From Enoplolaimus lenunculus (Eukaryota; Nematoda; Enoplea; Enoplida; Thoracostomopsidae), in assembly GCA_030248215.1 (NCBI GenBank), contig JASANG010002985.1, forward strand, positions 139,001 to 203,000: a stretch of 64,000 nt of DNA, given 5' to 3'. The position numbers and the translations under genes were made by a program. Below are positions 20,967 to 32,500 of the stretch, piece after piece. The notes below the pieces were generated by a model. That model had not been told where the DNA came from and made no database searches. It saw nothing but the letters and a program-made list of their open reading frames with translations. The stretch's first letter is position 1. Each line of letters begins with the position of its first letter.

Positions 20967-23900
20967 CTATTCAATCGAATGATAATTAGAATACGTAAAT
21001 GGTAACTCGTTCTCGTTATCTTTTGCAATTAATTTTTCGTTTACGTCATTATCCGCAGTCTGGAGACATCCCCTGCGTTGTTGTTTGCGAATTAATACAA
21101 TGGCAACGATAATTATTTGTAAGACAACCCCTACGCTGATCATTACGGTTAAGTATATCGACTGCATTGAAGATTTGGCGTTGGATTTGGCCGGGTTTAT
21201 ATTTACCGGTTGAGCCATAAGTATTTTGGCACCAGCTGCAGGATTTATTTCTAAAAGAATAAGTAAACATTGCATTGAATATCGAAATATGTTGTGAAAA
21301 ATGACCAATGTAAACAACAGGGTCGTTACAGTAGTTTAAGCATATTTCAAAGCATAAGTGTAAGCGTAAGAATGAGCTTATACCGAAACCTAAGCATAAA
21401 CAAAAAATTAGTCTAAAGCTTAAGAGCTTACTGTATTGCAGTTTCGCAGAAAATTGTTAAGTTATGAAGCATTGATATGGCAATTTTTGAGTACTTGCCA
21501 GCTAATGTGACAACACATTTCTACATCTTATCAACTAACCTTCTTGCTCGAACCCTTCGTTTTCTGCGTTTGCTAATTCACTCATCAACTTCGATTCTTC
21601 GAAAGGCCAGTTTTGCCGACCGCCAACAAACGGCCATCTGCGTCCACGATTTTCAAAAGGACCTCGGCCACCAGACCCCCATGGTTCCCAACCGCCTCGA
21701 CGGCCAGGCCGCCATGGTCTCCAAGGACCCCAGCGGTCTCGGCTATTAGGCCACCACGGTCCCCAAGGACCCCAGCGACCTCGGTTATTAGGCCACCACG
21801 GTCCCCAAGGACCCCAGCGGCCTCGGCCACCTGGCCACCAAGGCCATGGCCCCCAAGGACCGAATGGATTGAAAGGACCGAATGGGTTGAACGGCCAACT
21901 TGGACCCAGTGTTTCGGGATTGATCTCTGTTGTTAACTGTTCCTCAGTTGTCACCACGTCTGGTTCGGTAGTTAGGGTTTGTGGTGCTCCCGATGGAACT
22001 GGCGTACTTTGTTGGGATGGATTTCGGGACGTGGCTTCCTGGGCAATTGTTGTTTTTGTTTGCTGTGAAGTATTCGAGCTTGATTCACCTCCTGTTGCAT
22101 GTGACAAGGTAGTCACACTTCCAGGTGTGTTTAACTTTGTCGACTTCCCTGCTTCTCCTGGTGTTGTCGCTTTCGTTGTCGTTCCTCCTGTAATAATCTT
22201 TGCCGTTGTTCTTCCTGTCGTCGTTCTCTTAGTCAATTCTTCTGTTGTTGCTCCCTTTGTTGTTTCTCCTGTTGACGCTCTCTTAGTCATTTCTTCTGTT
22301 GTTGCTCCCTTTGTTATTCCTCTTGTTGTCGCTCTCTTCGTTGCCTCTCCTGTTGTTGCTTTCTCTGTTGTCCTCCTGCTAGTCGTTTGTCTAGTCGTCA
22401 TGTCTTCCGGAGTGGTCTCACTCCGGCGTGTTGTAGCCATCTTTTCGGTTGTCGCCACAGGAGTTGCAAGTCGATCTTGTTCAATTATCGCCGGAACAAT
22501 TTGATTCCAAAAATTAACCCCTTCAAATCGATAGAACTCTCGCATTTCCGGCTGACGCCCCGAGAACGAATAATAGTTGAATCCAACTGGAGTTGAAAGC
22601 GGTTTGAACTGAGGAAGTCTACCCGAGACACTGCGCGACGTTGTTGAACTGACGTTCGGCGTAGGCATTCCGTAAGTTGCAAAATTGCAAAACATTTCCG
22701 TATAAAGTGAATCGATTGCTCTATCAGTCTCAGTTTTATTGCCTAAATCCTGAAACGGTGGGATGAGAACGGGAAACTCGAATAAATGCCACAAATCTAA
22801 CGCATGCCAAGGGGCGTACCCTTCTAGACCTTGGTGGACGTAGTCAAACGAATATAAATATATATCGGGTTCCCCTGTATTTCGCATCGTTGCTGCGTCG
22901 TTAAACGTAGATCCGGCGACAAATATATCCGTTCCGAGTTGAACCAATTGTTCAAACCAAAATTCGCCGTCTGAATCCGAATGTAGAACGCGGTTGCTTG
23001 TCAAGTTATATGCTTGTCTTAAAGTACCAAACATCCGGTATATAGAGACAGCGTAGCTCAGTGGTTAGAGCAGCGACCTGGTTTATCGCTACGTCAATGG
23101 GTTCGGAATTCACAGGCTTGAAGTTCGATCGCCGCTCTGTAGACCTGCTTTTCTAGCTACTTATAGTAAACAGGTCTGAAATGCCAGTTCCTACTTAGAC
23201 TGACATAACATTTTTGGCTTCGTTATCTTGGATAATATTTACTATAAAAGGCTACACCTTAGTCGGCCAATGTATAGAACAGGACAACGGAACAGCAGTA
23301 TAAGCATATTCCTAAGCCTAAGCCTAAGCCTAAGTCTAAGCCTAAGCCTACGCATAAGGATGAGCGTATTCCTAAGCCTAAGCATATGAATGAGCCTATT
23401 CCTAAGCCTAAGCCAAAGCCTAAGGCTAAGCACAAAATTAAGTCTAAAGCTTAAGCGTATTCAATTACAGTCCCGCCGGAAAACGTTCGGGTACTGTTCT
23501 AGACATGGGCCCGTGAGTCGCACCTCTTTAATTGTGACCCTAAACTTACAGGCACGCTTGTGTAACAACTGTAGGATTTTGTGAATACCGCATTGCAGCG
23601 CCAATACTGCAAGCGGTTTCAACTGCAGTCGAAGTCGTATTTTCACGATCGAACATAATTCCCAAAAAAGATGTCCCTTCTCTCGAAGTGCTTCCGGTCA
23701 TTAATTTGTACCGGCGCCGGGATTGAGCCAGGACGTCCGGATGCGAAGGGATGAATCCGTTCGCACCGTCGATTCGTGGTCCACCGCCTGAAAAAGAAAT
23801 TTTTCTTTAAAACACTAATTTTATTGTTTTGAGTGTCAATGTTTAATATTTTTTTCTTAATCTTCAAGATTCAGAATTTTTCAGATTTTTCAATTTTTAA

Positions 23901-26900
23901 GCATTTTTTATTTTTAAGTTTTAAAAGCGTTTTTCTTATTTTTTAATCTTAAGAATTTTGTCTTCTTTTTCAATCTTCAATGGATTCCTTATATTTTTAA
24001 TCTTAGTTTTTTTTAATTTTCAATCGTAAAAACATTTCTTATTTTGTTTCAATCCTAAGAACTTTTCAATAATTTTCAAACGCAAAAATTTTAAGTAACT
24101 TTCTTAATTTTTCAATCACAAAAAATTATCGTAGTTTTCAATTTTTAACTTTTTCTGAAAATTTTTCATATTTTTTAAATTTTTTAAGGATTATTCATAT
24201 GTTTCAATCTTAACAAATTTTCTTATTTTTCAATCACAAAAAGTTTTCGTATTTTTCAATTTTAAACTTTTTCTTAAAATTTGGCATATTTTTTAAATTT
24301 CTAAGAAAACAAATTTTCTTATTTTTCAATCATAAATTTTTGTGTGAATTGCGTTTGATGCAACATCTACAATACCTCGCGAGAATCTTTGCTTAATGGT
24401 GTTGATTAATGCGATAAAATAAACTGAAATTAATACCTGAACGTCCAGTTTCCATAACAAATTCGACATATGCCGTAGTGATGTTTGCAGCATCTGCAGT
24501 TTGCATACAACGGACAACCTGAAATTATAAACACAATATAATAAATTTTATCAAACCAAAATAATTTAGCCTAAACCACAACCGGATTCTTTGCATTGAA
24601 GCCGACATTTTTTAGCATCGAATTTCATTTCGGTTTGGGCCAATGTAAAAAACAGGAGCGGAACAGTATTGTAAGCATATGCCTAAACCTAAGCGTAAGA
24701 ATGAGCATATTCCTAAGCGTAAGCCCAAGGGTAATAATGAGCACATTCCTAAGTCTAAGCCTAAAGCCTAAGCCAGGCAAAAAATTAGTTTAAAGCTTAA
24801 GCTTACTCTATTGCAGTTCCCCAGAAAAACTCTCCGCCCTTGATCTTTACATAGGCCTCGGTTTGGATAACCACGTCGAAAAGTTTTGCAACCGAACGAA
24901 GCCAGCGAGAAAGGTTTTTGGCTTATTCAACAGCATGTAAATGTGCCTTTTTAGAGGTTTTCAGAAGTTTTGGACGGGTATATTCTCCTACGGTCTTTAG
25001 CTAACGTCCCTATGGAACCATTCTATTTGAGCAAAATTTTCTATACGGCGCCAGGTAATGTTTTTGCGTTTTCTCCTAAAAAATCTCTCGTCACCAGTTT
25101 GAAGATGCTTGTGTAAAGATCAAGAGCGGAACATTTTTATTGGGATGCAATAGAGTAAGCTTAAGCTTTACACTAATTATTTGCCAAGGATTTAGCTTAG
25201 GTGTAGGCTTACGCTCAGTCTCACGCTTTGGCTTAGGCTTATGAATGTGTTTATACTACTGTTATACGGCGCTGTTCTATAAATTGGCTTTTGAAGCTAA
25301 TTCATTGCTACAAATTTTTTCAAACATTTAGCGCTATGCTTTTATTGTGTATATCTACGGACAAATTTAGCTAAAAGCAAAAATATGTATAACAGTGACA
25401 AATAAGCAGATTGGAACCGGAATTACAAAATAAAAGGACCGGAACTGAAATGAGAAAACAATACCGGAACCCAAATAGCAAAAACTTGCACGTGCCACTT
25501 GCATGTGCAGGTTTGGTCATAAAGCAGCTTTGAAGTGCTTGCAGCTACAAATTATTCGCAGGAATTCATGCTGTTGAATTTAATTCGCACCTGTGAACGC
25601 AGTTGCAAGTCGCTTAATTTTCTTGCACTCGCAGTTTGATTGGTCAATCGGAATGTTCCTTTGAAAATACTTGCAACTGTAAGTATTTCATGCAAGTTGC
25701 AGCTGCGAGTTCTCGCTACAAAAACTTCCACATGTGAATTGGGCTTTACGGTAAAATGGTTTGTGAACAAAAAATAAACTATTAATAGTAATCGCGAGCA
25801 GAATTTTTAGTTTATTTTTTTGGCCCAACCCTAAACAAGATTTCATAGAAAAAGTTTGAAAAATTTTTAAATCATCGCAAGCGGACTCCACCCATGAATT
25901 TATTATGAAGGCACCCTAGTCTGCTCCGGCACTGATAGTAGGGGCAGATTGTAACATTACCTTGTAGACAGGCGAAATAAATATCAGTCACCCCATCTTA
26001 TTCGGTTCACTACAGTACTTATTATGGGTATAAATCGATTTTTACCAACTATCGGTGAGTTACTAAACAGAAACAATTTTTTCAAAGTTAAGTGAACCGT
26101 GGAGTCTTGGAGTTGGCCAAGGACTTGAAAGTTGTCCAAGCTCTGGATTAAAAAAAATGTCACCTACCGGCTGAAAATCGCCCGTTTGCCACTGGTTGCC
26201 GTTGTTGCATCCGACGCGAGTTGCAACCTGCTCATATACGTCCAACTCCGGACCATTTTGAGGTGATTGCTCGGTGCCATACGTGAGCACTTGACTCATT
26301 GGAGCAGCTTGTTGAAATAAACCTGAAATGTAAATTACAATTGAAAAAGCGAGAGACGCTATAACTTCTTGAACAGCCAATGCTCCTGGTGCATATGCAA
26401 CAAATGCAATGCACATTGTGTTGTACGGTCGACAAATATAGTCGACGAAAACGGCAGTTGGAGAGACGGGCTACGTGGCGCAGTGGTAGAGTGCTCGCTT
26501 AAGGATCCATAGGCTGAGAGTTCGATCCCTGCTCTAGCCCACTTTTCCAGCTGCTTAGTAAAAAGGTCTCATGTCCCGGTTCCTACCTAGACTGACAGGG
26601 TGTAACAGTAGTATAAGAATATTGCTAAGCCTAAATCTAAGCGTGAGCATCAGCTTAAGCATGAGCACTTAGCTAAGCTTAGGCCTAAACCTAAACCTAA
26701 AGCCTAAGCAAAAAAATTAGTCTAAAGCTTAAGCGTACTCTATTGCAGTCCCGTGGAATAACGATACGCCCCTCAAAGTAACACTTGTCAGGTAAAAAGT
26801 ACTATAAGAGAAACGGAACGGGCTTACGCCTTTCTCCTAGGGCCAATATCAGAGGCGCAGCATCGAAACCAACACGGGCCCGTTGCCACAAGGGACCGGA

Positions 26901-29900
26901 TGGGCTCGGCCTCCCTGGAAAATTTTTTGGCCCCCTATAAAATATTCAACATTGCTTGTAAGTGCACAAAAACCCTTTTATGCCCCAACTGAAAATTTTG
27001 TAGCCCCCAAAGCAAGGTGAGCTTGCTACGGGCCTGAACCAGCAACGGGGACACCTACGAGAAAGCACTATATAACACCGAAATAAGCTTCACAAGCGAA
27101 GCGAGCAAGAAGCCATACGCAATTTTAGCATTAAATCTTGAAATGAAGATTTGGTTTCAAAAATATGAAGCGAGTTGATCTCTCTGCCCCCCGCCCTGCC
27201 TTTCGCTGCGTCCCGTAGCTACAAAAAAGTTACCTTTAGTCACCGGTGACAGTGTCAACAAATTGACCGCATTCGCACCAGAACTTTCGCCCTGAATTGT
27301 GATTCGATTTGGATCGCCGCCAAATGACGCAATCTCTCGCCTCAGCCAATCAAGGCCCAGTTTTAAATCTGAAAAATAAAAACAAACGTATGATGTTCAT
27401 TATCAGACGAGTTAAAGTAGATTTCAACGAAGCCGTATTGCCCTAAACCGTTGCTATTGGTCCGTTGCTATTGGTCCGTTGCTATTGGTTCGTTGCCAGT
27501 GGCGGATCCGGGATCTCAAAAAGGGGGGCAAAATTAATTTCACAGGTAATAAACTTACTTTTGACCCATACACAAACCACGAACTATTGTCACAAAATTG
27601 TTATATAATTTTTGTCGAGATGCTGTTGGGGGGGCCACGGCCGGGGTGCCCCCCCATGGATCCGCCATTGTTCGTTGCTATTGGTCCGTTGCCATTGGTC
27701 CGTTGCTATTGGTCCGTTGCTATTGGTCCGTTGCTATGGGTCCGTTGTCATTGGTCCGTTGCTATTGGTCCGTTGCTATTGGTCCGTTGCTATTGGTCAG
27801 TTGCTATTGGTCCGTTGCTATTGGTTAGATTAAAAAAATACTGTGACAAACTTAAAACAACAAATACGACTTAGGGTGACGGTATAGAGTTTTGGTCACC
27901 ATGCGTTGCCGCGCGTCGTCGTACGCAATTTACTTTGAGGGTGGCACTATATTGTCTTGCGGCGCCCTTCACCGTGCGGCGCCGTACGTAAATTACCATT
28001 CATTCAGAAACGTACGGGAATCCGTGTACGCTGCCGCACGGTGACAGACGGCTCCGCAAGATATATACAGCGCTACCCACAAGCTGATGGCTTCGCAACT
28101 GAAGTCACTGAGGCACAAGCATCTGGGTTCACTGAGTCACATACCCCAAAGCGCAGCATTCCCAGGCGCATCGGTGGTTCCTGTGGACCAAAATCCAAAT
28201 ATTCCCACGCGATAATTGACGAAAGCAATGATGACGTCACGTGACGCAAAATGATCAATCATTACCGCTGGGTCATAGAAATTGGGCGAACCAAATTCCC
28301 ACGCTCCACCGAAAATATAGTAGATTACTGGGAAATTATCTGAAATCAAAACATATACATGCTAGATATGTGATTTCGAAACTGATAACATACACTGTAA
28401 ATTCCAGTGAGTTGAATAATCAACTCAGAGAGAGAATTAGTTCTCGTAGTATGGGGGCCAGAAGGGCCTTAGACCCCCCCGGAAAATTTTTTATCCTTCT
28501 CCAGAAAATTTTTAATCATGCGCTTGTATGCCCCATCTGAAAATTTTTTAGGCCACCCCTAGCAAGGTGAGCTTGCTACGGGTCTGGCTCATCGTACCCT
28601 AGACGAAAACAAATTTTAAACGCATTTTCACATCAGAAGCACAAAATTATTATGTGACCAAGTCTAAGCCTAAGCCTAAGCAAAGAAATGTAATCTAGAA
28701 TCTAAACCTAGTCTTTTATAGACCCACCGGAAACCTGGACGCCCCTTAAAGTAACATGGGCCCTCCAAACCAATCGAAAATGAAATATTAGTGAAACCAA
28801 ACTTAAACATTTTGGTTATACATACCATACCACGCCCACAGCCAGCTATAACCTTGCTGGAGGGCTATCAATTTTCAGGCGGGGGCATAAAAGGGCTTTC
28901 GTTGACTTGCAAAGCATGGTTGAAAATTTTTTTAGGGAGACAAAATCATTTTCGGAGAGGGCTGACTCCACCTGCCCCCACCCATGGCCACGGGCCTGTA
29001 CCTTCTGCAATATCAACCAATAATATTGCAGAAAGATATGAAAAATTTAATTTTCGATAAAGTTGCTGTTTTAGTCAAAAAGCAAAAAAGTTCAAATACA
29101 GCCAATGCCGTCCGTCACCAGTTAGGCACCGTCCATCACCCGTAACAACCGTCCACCACCCGTAACGCGCCGTCCATCACCCGTAACGCGCCGTCCATCA
29201 CCCGTAACGCGCCGTCCATCACCCGTAACGCGCCGTCCATCACCCGTAACGCGCCGTCCATCACCCGTAACGCGCCGTCCATCACCCGTAACGCGCCGTC
29301 CATCACCCGTAACGCGCCGTCCATCACCCGTAACGCGCCGTCCATCACCCGTAACGCGCCGTCCATCACCCGTAACGCGCCGTCCATCACCCGTAACGCG
29401 CCGTCCATCACCCGTAACGCGCCGTCCATCACCCGTAACGCGCCGTCCATCACCCGTACAGCGCCGTCCATCACCCGTACGGCGCCGTCCGTGACAAGAA
29501 CAGTGCCGTCTGTGACCGTACGGCGCCGTGCGTTACCGTCCATCATCATACAGTATAAGCGGTTACGGACGGCGCCGTACGTCGAGTATAGTGCAACGCT
29601 AACAAACAAACAGTCTACGAAATACTAAAAGCAATCCAGGACATATCGCAAAATTCCCTTAAACTCATACTATGATCAGCAACTAAACAAAATGTAACAA
29701 AAGAACAAAATAAAAGCACTAGAAAGTAAAGTCAATATTAACCTCACAGCTTAAATTGAAATATATGAATTCCAAAGATTTTAAAATTTATTCGAATCGT
29801 AAAAACCCAACAAGAGAACCAGCAAAACCGTTTTAAAAATATACCAAATGTGGCCCCGAAGATCAGCATGACAACCGACCTTAAACGTCCCACCGTCTCT

Positions 29901-32264
29901 TAACTAACGGGTCAGCGGTATTGCACAGTCTCCCTCCCTGCAATTAAAAATAAAGCGAGCCCGTAGCCAGAAGGGAGCCAGGACGCTCACCCCACAGACA
30001 GTTATTGGACCCATAGACAAGTTTTATCTCATGTTGTAAGCTTTGTATTTCAACCGCATGTCTCTGCTAAAATTATTTTGGCACCCGTAGCCAGATGAGC
30101 TGGCTAGGACGCCGGAAATAAATTCTATGACTTACTACCGCCCCCTAAATACGGCGTAGGGGTATAAACGTTAATAGTCAAACAGTCTTCAGAAACATCA
30201 TCGGACGTCGTGTTCACGGTAGGCTGATAACATGCAGGGCCAAATTTGTTTGCTATCAGTGTACCGTTCCACGGCTGTCGAGGGATTGAAGGTTGAAACC
30301 GTAGCGAACCAGATGGCGCCTCGCCATATGGAATGCCCTGAAATATAACAATGTAAAAATTACTTCCAATGTTAGCTACGAGGGTACGCCCACTAAGCCG
30401 AAACCTATGCCTAAAGCTTAAGCCTAAGCCGAAGCGTAAGCTTAAGCCTAAGCCTAAGCCTAAGCCTAAGCCTAAGCCTAAGCCTAAGCCTAAGCCTAAG
30501 CCTAAGCCTAAGCCTAAGCCTACGCTTAAGCCTACGCTTAAGCCTAAGCCTAAGCCTAAGCCTAAGCCTAAGCCTAAGCCTAAGCCTAAGCCTAAGCCTA
30601 AGCCTAAGCCTAAGCCTAAGCCTAAGCCTAAGCCTAAGCCTAAGCCTAAGCCTAAGCCTAAGCCTAAGCCTAAGCCTAAGCCTAAGCCTAAGCCTACGCT
30701 TAAGCCTACGCTTAAGCCTAAGCCTAAGCCTAAGCCTAAGCCTAAGCCTAAGCCTAAGCCTACGCTTAAGCCTAAGCCTAAGCCTAAGCCTAAGCCTAAG
30801 CCTAAGCCTAAGCCTACGCTTAAGCCTACGCTTAAGCCTAAGCCTAAGCCTAAGCCTAAGCCTAAGCCTAAGCCTAAGCCTAAGCCTAAGCCTAAGCCTA
30901 AGCCTACGCTTAAGCCTACGCTTAAGCCTACGCTTAAGCCTAAGCCTAAGCCTAAGCCTAAGCTTAAGCCTAAGCCTAAGCCTAAGCTTAAGCCTAAGCC
31001 TAAGCCTAAGCTTAAGCCTAAGCCTAAGCCTAAGCCTAAGCCTAAGCCTAAGCCTAAGCCTAAGCTAGTCAATCTTTAAGTCTTCCAATGTCTCTTTTAC
31101 CAGTGGGCATGCTCCAGTACATTAAAGAGGTATTTAATATGCTAAAACGCTTAGTTCTGTTCAGTCCTGTAACCTAAGAGTTCGCTTGTTGGCATTAAAA
31201 AATGTCTAAAATATTGATTTCGCTCGATATTTTGAGAAATTAATATTTTCAGCGCATCGTTTTTCGTTCGGGATTTTGAGAAATTGTGATTTTAGGGGCA
31301 ACATTTTTCAATACAATTTTCCAGTAACCTGTTTCTGACTGGATTTTGGAAAATTGCGATATTGGGCACATCTTTTTTCACTCGGACTTTTCAAAAATTT
31401 TAATTTTCGATGCGACCTCTTTCGCTCGGGGTTTTGGTAAATTCGGTTCTCAATCGCTATTTTTTCTCTCGAAATGGAAAATATTGATTTTGGGAAATTG
31501 GGAATTTACCATGGAGATGGGAAATTTGGATGTTACGTTTTACGATCCGGATTTTTGACAATTAAAATATTACCAGGAAATGGGATTTTTGAAAAGCCCG
31601 CACCAAAGCCTCTGCCTCAACTTAAACCTGTAGGCTAGGCCCGAGCCAAAATCCTAAGTCTAAGCCTAAAATAAGCATACACATAAACCTTTAAATAAGT
31701 CTACACCGATCCTAAACCTATGTCTAAACCTATGCCTGATCCAAAACACAGCCTTAAACCTGTACCTAAATCCTAACCCAAAGTCAAACCCTAAGCCTAA
31801 GTCTAATCGTAAAACAATCTAAAAAGCATGATTCTTAGTCGATGTCTACAGGATATTGCGAAATTGTAAAATTAAGATATATTATCCAGTATGATGGACT
31901 TGTTCAAGTCAAACTGGTAAAAAGCAATAGCTTTCTCAAATACCTTTGACAAATTTACTTCTGACAATAATAACATGCGAGCAGAGCCAGATATACTTAA
32001 AAACCATATCTAGTTTTAAACAATTGAATTGGACCTTCGGTGACCAGAATTCTGGTTTCCGTGTAACCATTACATTACCTGAAACGCGAACCCAAAGTTT
32101 CCATTCGACGACTCAACAATGGTGCCTTGAACTTTGCCTCGTGTCGTTTGAATGACCGGTTCACCGGATCGAGTTAAACTCGTCGCTAATCTCAACTGGT
32201 CCGAGCTTTGTGACCAACTTACAAGCCACAAACAGCTTGTAACAGCGATTAACCGCTGATACAT
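20967..32264 (-). CDS. membrane-anchored type-B carboxylesterase with Thr-rich and Trp/Pro-rich stalk, nine exons, complete
   Basis: Exons (minus): 32079-32264, 30139-30337, 28145-28339, 27234-27368, 26168-26322, 24437-24518, 23550-23787, 21540-23056, 20967-21250. Total 2991 nt, an exact 997 codons, every phase agreeing. Residues 1-20 form a signal peptide. [10 protein letters not shown], the [12 protein letters not shown] family signature, an oxyanion motif reading FGGAW instead of the usual HGGG, GESSG (nucleophile about Ser222), acid in SREG (about Glu354) and PWHALDL (about His481) show an intact triad, so it should be a working serine esterase at the cell surface. After the catalytic domain come a Thr/Ser/Lys stalk (about 596-776, probably O-glycosylated), four units of a 14-residue [17 protein letters not shown] repeat (about 777-875), a transmembrane helix (about 933-956, [20 protein letters not shown]) and a 40-residue tail. 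Intact catalysis separates it from neuroligin and gliotactin. Introns carry MITEs, SINEs and minisatellites. Confidence 0.9.
21301..21450. mobile_element. TTAGGC-carrying MITE, right end decayed
   Basis: ACCAATGTAAACAACAGGG, CCTAAGC words, GTCTAAAGCTTAAGAGC. Last intron of the esterase gene. Confidence 0.65.
23047..23215 (+). repeat. tRNA-derived SINE overlapping an esterase splice acceptor
   Basis: A tRNA head GACAGCGTAGCTCAGTGG with TTCGATCGCCGCTCTG is followed by CTGCTTTTCTAGCTACTTA, a short poly-A-poor middle and CAGTTCCTACTTAGACTGAC. The same tail is at 26541-26596. On the minus strand its first bases supply the only usable AG before esterase exon 8. Confidence 0.8.
23267..23512. mobile_element. 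TTAGGC-carrying MITE, whole
   Basis: GGCCAATGTATAGAACAGG to CTGTTCTAGACATGGGCC, CCTAAG interior. Seventh intron of the esterase gene. Confidence 0.85.
23830..24345. repeat. AT-rich degenerate tandem repeat
   Basis: Irregular repeats of TTTTTCAATCTTAAGAATTT-like units with varying spacing; TTTTCAATCACAAAAA recurs at about 120 bp. Sixth intron of the esterase gene. Confidence 0.7.
24638..24856. mobile_element. TTAGGC-carrying MITE, whole, perfect target duplication
   Basis: GGCCAATGTAAAAAACAGG to TTGATCTTTACATAGGCC, bounded by perfect TCGGTTTG at 24630-24637 and 24857-24864. Best evidence for the family's exact ends. Confidence 0.92.
25111..25288. mobile_element. TTAGGC-carrying MITE
   Basis: TGTGTAAAGATCAAGAGCGG to GCGCTGTTCTATAAATTGGC, opposite orientation to 24638. 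Confidence 0.7.
25484..25745. mobile_element. TTGCACGTGTGAA foldback MITE
   Basis: AAAAACTTGCACGTGCC to AACTTCCACATGTGAATTGG are inverted; GCACCTGTGAACGCAGTTGC and TTGATTGGTCAATCGGAAT lie inside. Same body in copies at 37330 and 40408. Confidence 0.7.
26468..26600 (+). repeat. tRNA-derived SINE, best copy
   Basis: The tRNA-like head 26468-26541 closes an acceptor GGGCTA/TAGCCC, with GGCGCAGTGGTAGAGTG (A box) and GTTCGATCCC (B box). The tail is ACTTTTCCAGCTGCTTAG, TAAAAAGGTCTCATG and GTTCCTACCTAGACTGACA. The anticodon region is scrambled. Fourth intron of the esterase gene. Confidence 0.8.
26600..26790. mobile_element. TTAGGC-carrying MITE, mixed ends
   Basis: GTGTAACAGTAGTATAAG at the left, CCTAAACC interior, GTCTAAAGCTTAAGCGTACTC, and a right end CGCCCCTCAAAGTAACACTTG of the subfamily-2 type. 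Looks like a recombinant of the two subfamilies. Confidence 0.6.
26868..27041. mobile_element. CCCGTAGCCAGC-family MITE
   Basis: CGGGCCCGTTGCCACAAGGG to AAGGTGAGCTTGCTACGGG. Flanking 8-mers AACCAACA and AACCAGCA agree at 7 of 8. Confidence 0.75.
27455..27826. repeat. 14-bp minisatellite (GGTCCGTTGCTATT), split by a MITE
   Basis: About three units at 27455-27496 and eleven at 27671-27826 with few variants. Third intron of the esterase gene. The open frames over it ([10 protein letters not shown] periodicity) are a by-product of the 14-bp unit. Confidence 0.95.
27497..27670. mobile_element. hAT-like MITE, GGCGGATCC family, whole
   Basis: CAGTGGCGGATCCGGG to CATGGATCCGCCATTG, perfect 8-bp duplication TTCGTTGC at 27489-27496 and 27671-27678. 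It inserted into the 14-bp minisatellite. Confidence 0.93.
27875..28078. repeat. GC-rich CGGCGCC dispersed repeat
   Basis: TTAGGGTGACGGTATAGAG to ATATATACAGCGCTACCC, with CGTGCGGCGCCGTACG palindromes. A non-expanded relative of the minisatellite elements. Confidence 0.6.
28393..28590. mobile_element. CACTGTAAATTCCA fragment cut by a CCCGTAGCC-family MITE
   Basis: 28393-28448 is a left end only (CACTGTAAATTCCAGTGAG). From about 28449 GGGGGCCAGAAGGGCC to AAGGTGAGCTTGCTACGGG is the other family. Confidence 0.6.
28655..28766. mobile_element. TTAGGC-carrying MITE, subfamily 2, right half
   Basis: CCTAAGCCTAAGC, CTCTTTTATAGACC-like CTTTTATAGACCCACC, and CGCCCCTTAAAGTAACATGGG. Left end absent. Confidence 0.65.
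28839..29000. mobile_element. CCCGTAGCCAGC-family MITE
   Basis: CCCACAGCCAGCTATAACC to ATGGCCACGGGCCTG. The body GTTGACTTGCAAAGCATGG matches siblings. Confidence 0.65.
29109..29600. repeat. 21-bp GC-rich minisatellite (CCGTCCATCACCCGTAACGCG), about 17 copies
   Basis: Nearly identical units run from about 29135 to 29460, then diverge to CACCGTACGGCGCCG forms. It ends with GAGTATAGTGCAACGCTAAC, the family terminus. Second intron of the esterase gene. The open frame of VMDGALR units reflects the 21-bp period and is not a gene. Confidence 0.95.
30397..31073. repeat. long TTAGGC (CCTAAG) array in esterase intron 1
   Basis: About 675 bp of CCTAAG repeats, with the variant block CCTACGCTTAAG recurring in clusters at about 30520, 30690, 30760, 30815 and 30905 and CTTAAG variants near the right end. 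The variant clusters imply duplication of blocks of tens to hundreds of bp. Frames read as GLGLGL or KPKPKP are artefacts. It starts about 60 bp before the acceptor of exon 2. Confidence 0.95.
31205..31560. repeat. degenerate tandem repeat, about 60 bp
   Basis: Units with TTTCGCTCGGGATTTTGAG and AAATTGTGATTTT recur five or six times with heavy drift. Followed at 31603-31815 by decayed CCTAAG words. First intron of the esterase gene. Confidence 0.6.
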
Positions 32265-32500
32265 AGCTGCCGAAATATGAACAATAACGATATCGAGTTT
32301 ATTTAAGCATATCCAATTTTGGCTAATTTTGAAATGCTTAAATGAATATATTTTACGGCGTTTTCAAATCACAAGTTTCCCTTGCAGATTTTAAGTGAAA
32401 CTATAAATTTCAAATTTTAACTTTTTCAAATTTTCACTGCTGAAAATACAAAAGGCCACCCTCATTTACAAACATCTTCGATTTTGTGCTTTGACTGGAG

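Noticed and set aside
21585-22504. Plus-strand frames of 107 and 211 residues opposite esterase exon 8
   Set aside because: Shadows of the Trp/Pro and Thr-rich coding sequence on the minus strand.
29136-29609. 157-residue frame of VMDGALR repeats
   Set aside because: 21-bp minisatellite inside an esterase intron.
30125-31079. Long open frames of GLGLGL (minus) and KPKPKP (plus)
   Set aside because: They arise from the 6-bp TTAGGC array, which stays open on both strands; only 30139-30337 on the minus strand is a real exon.
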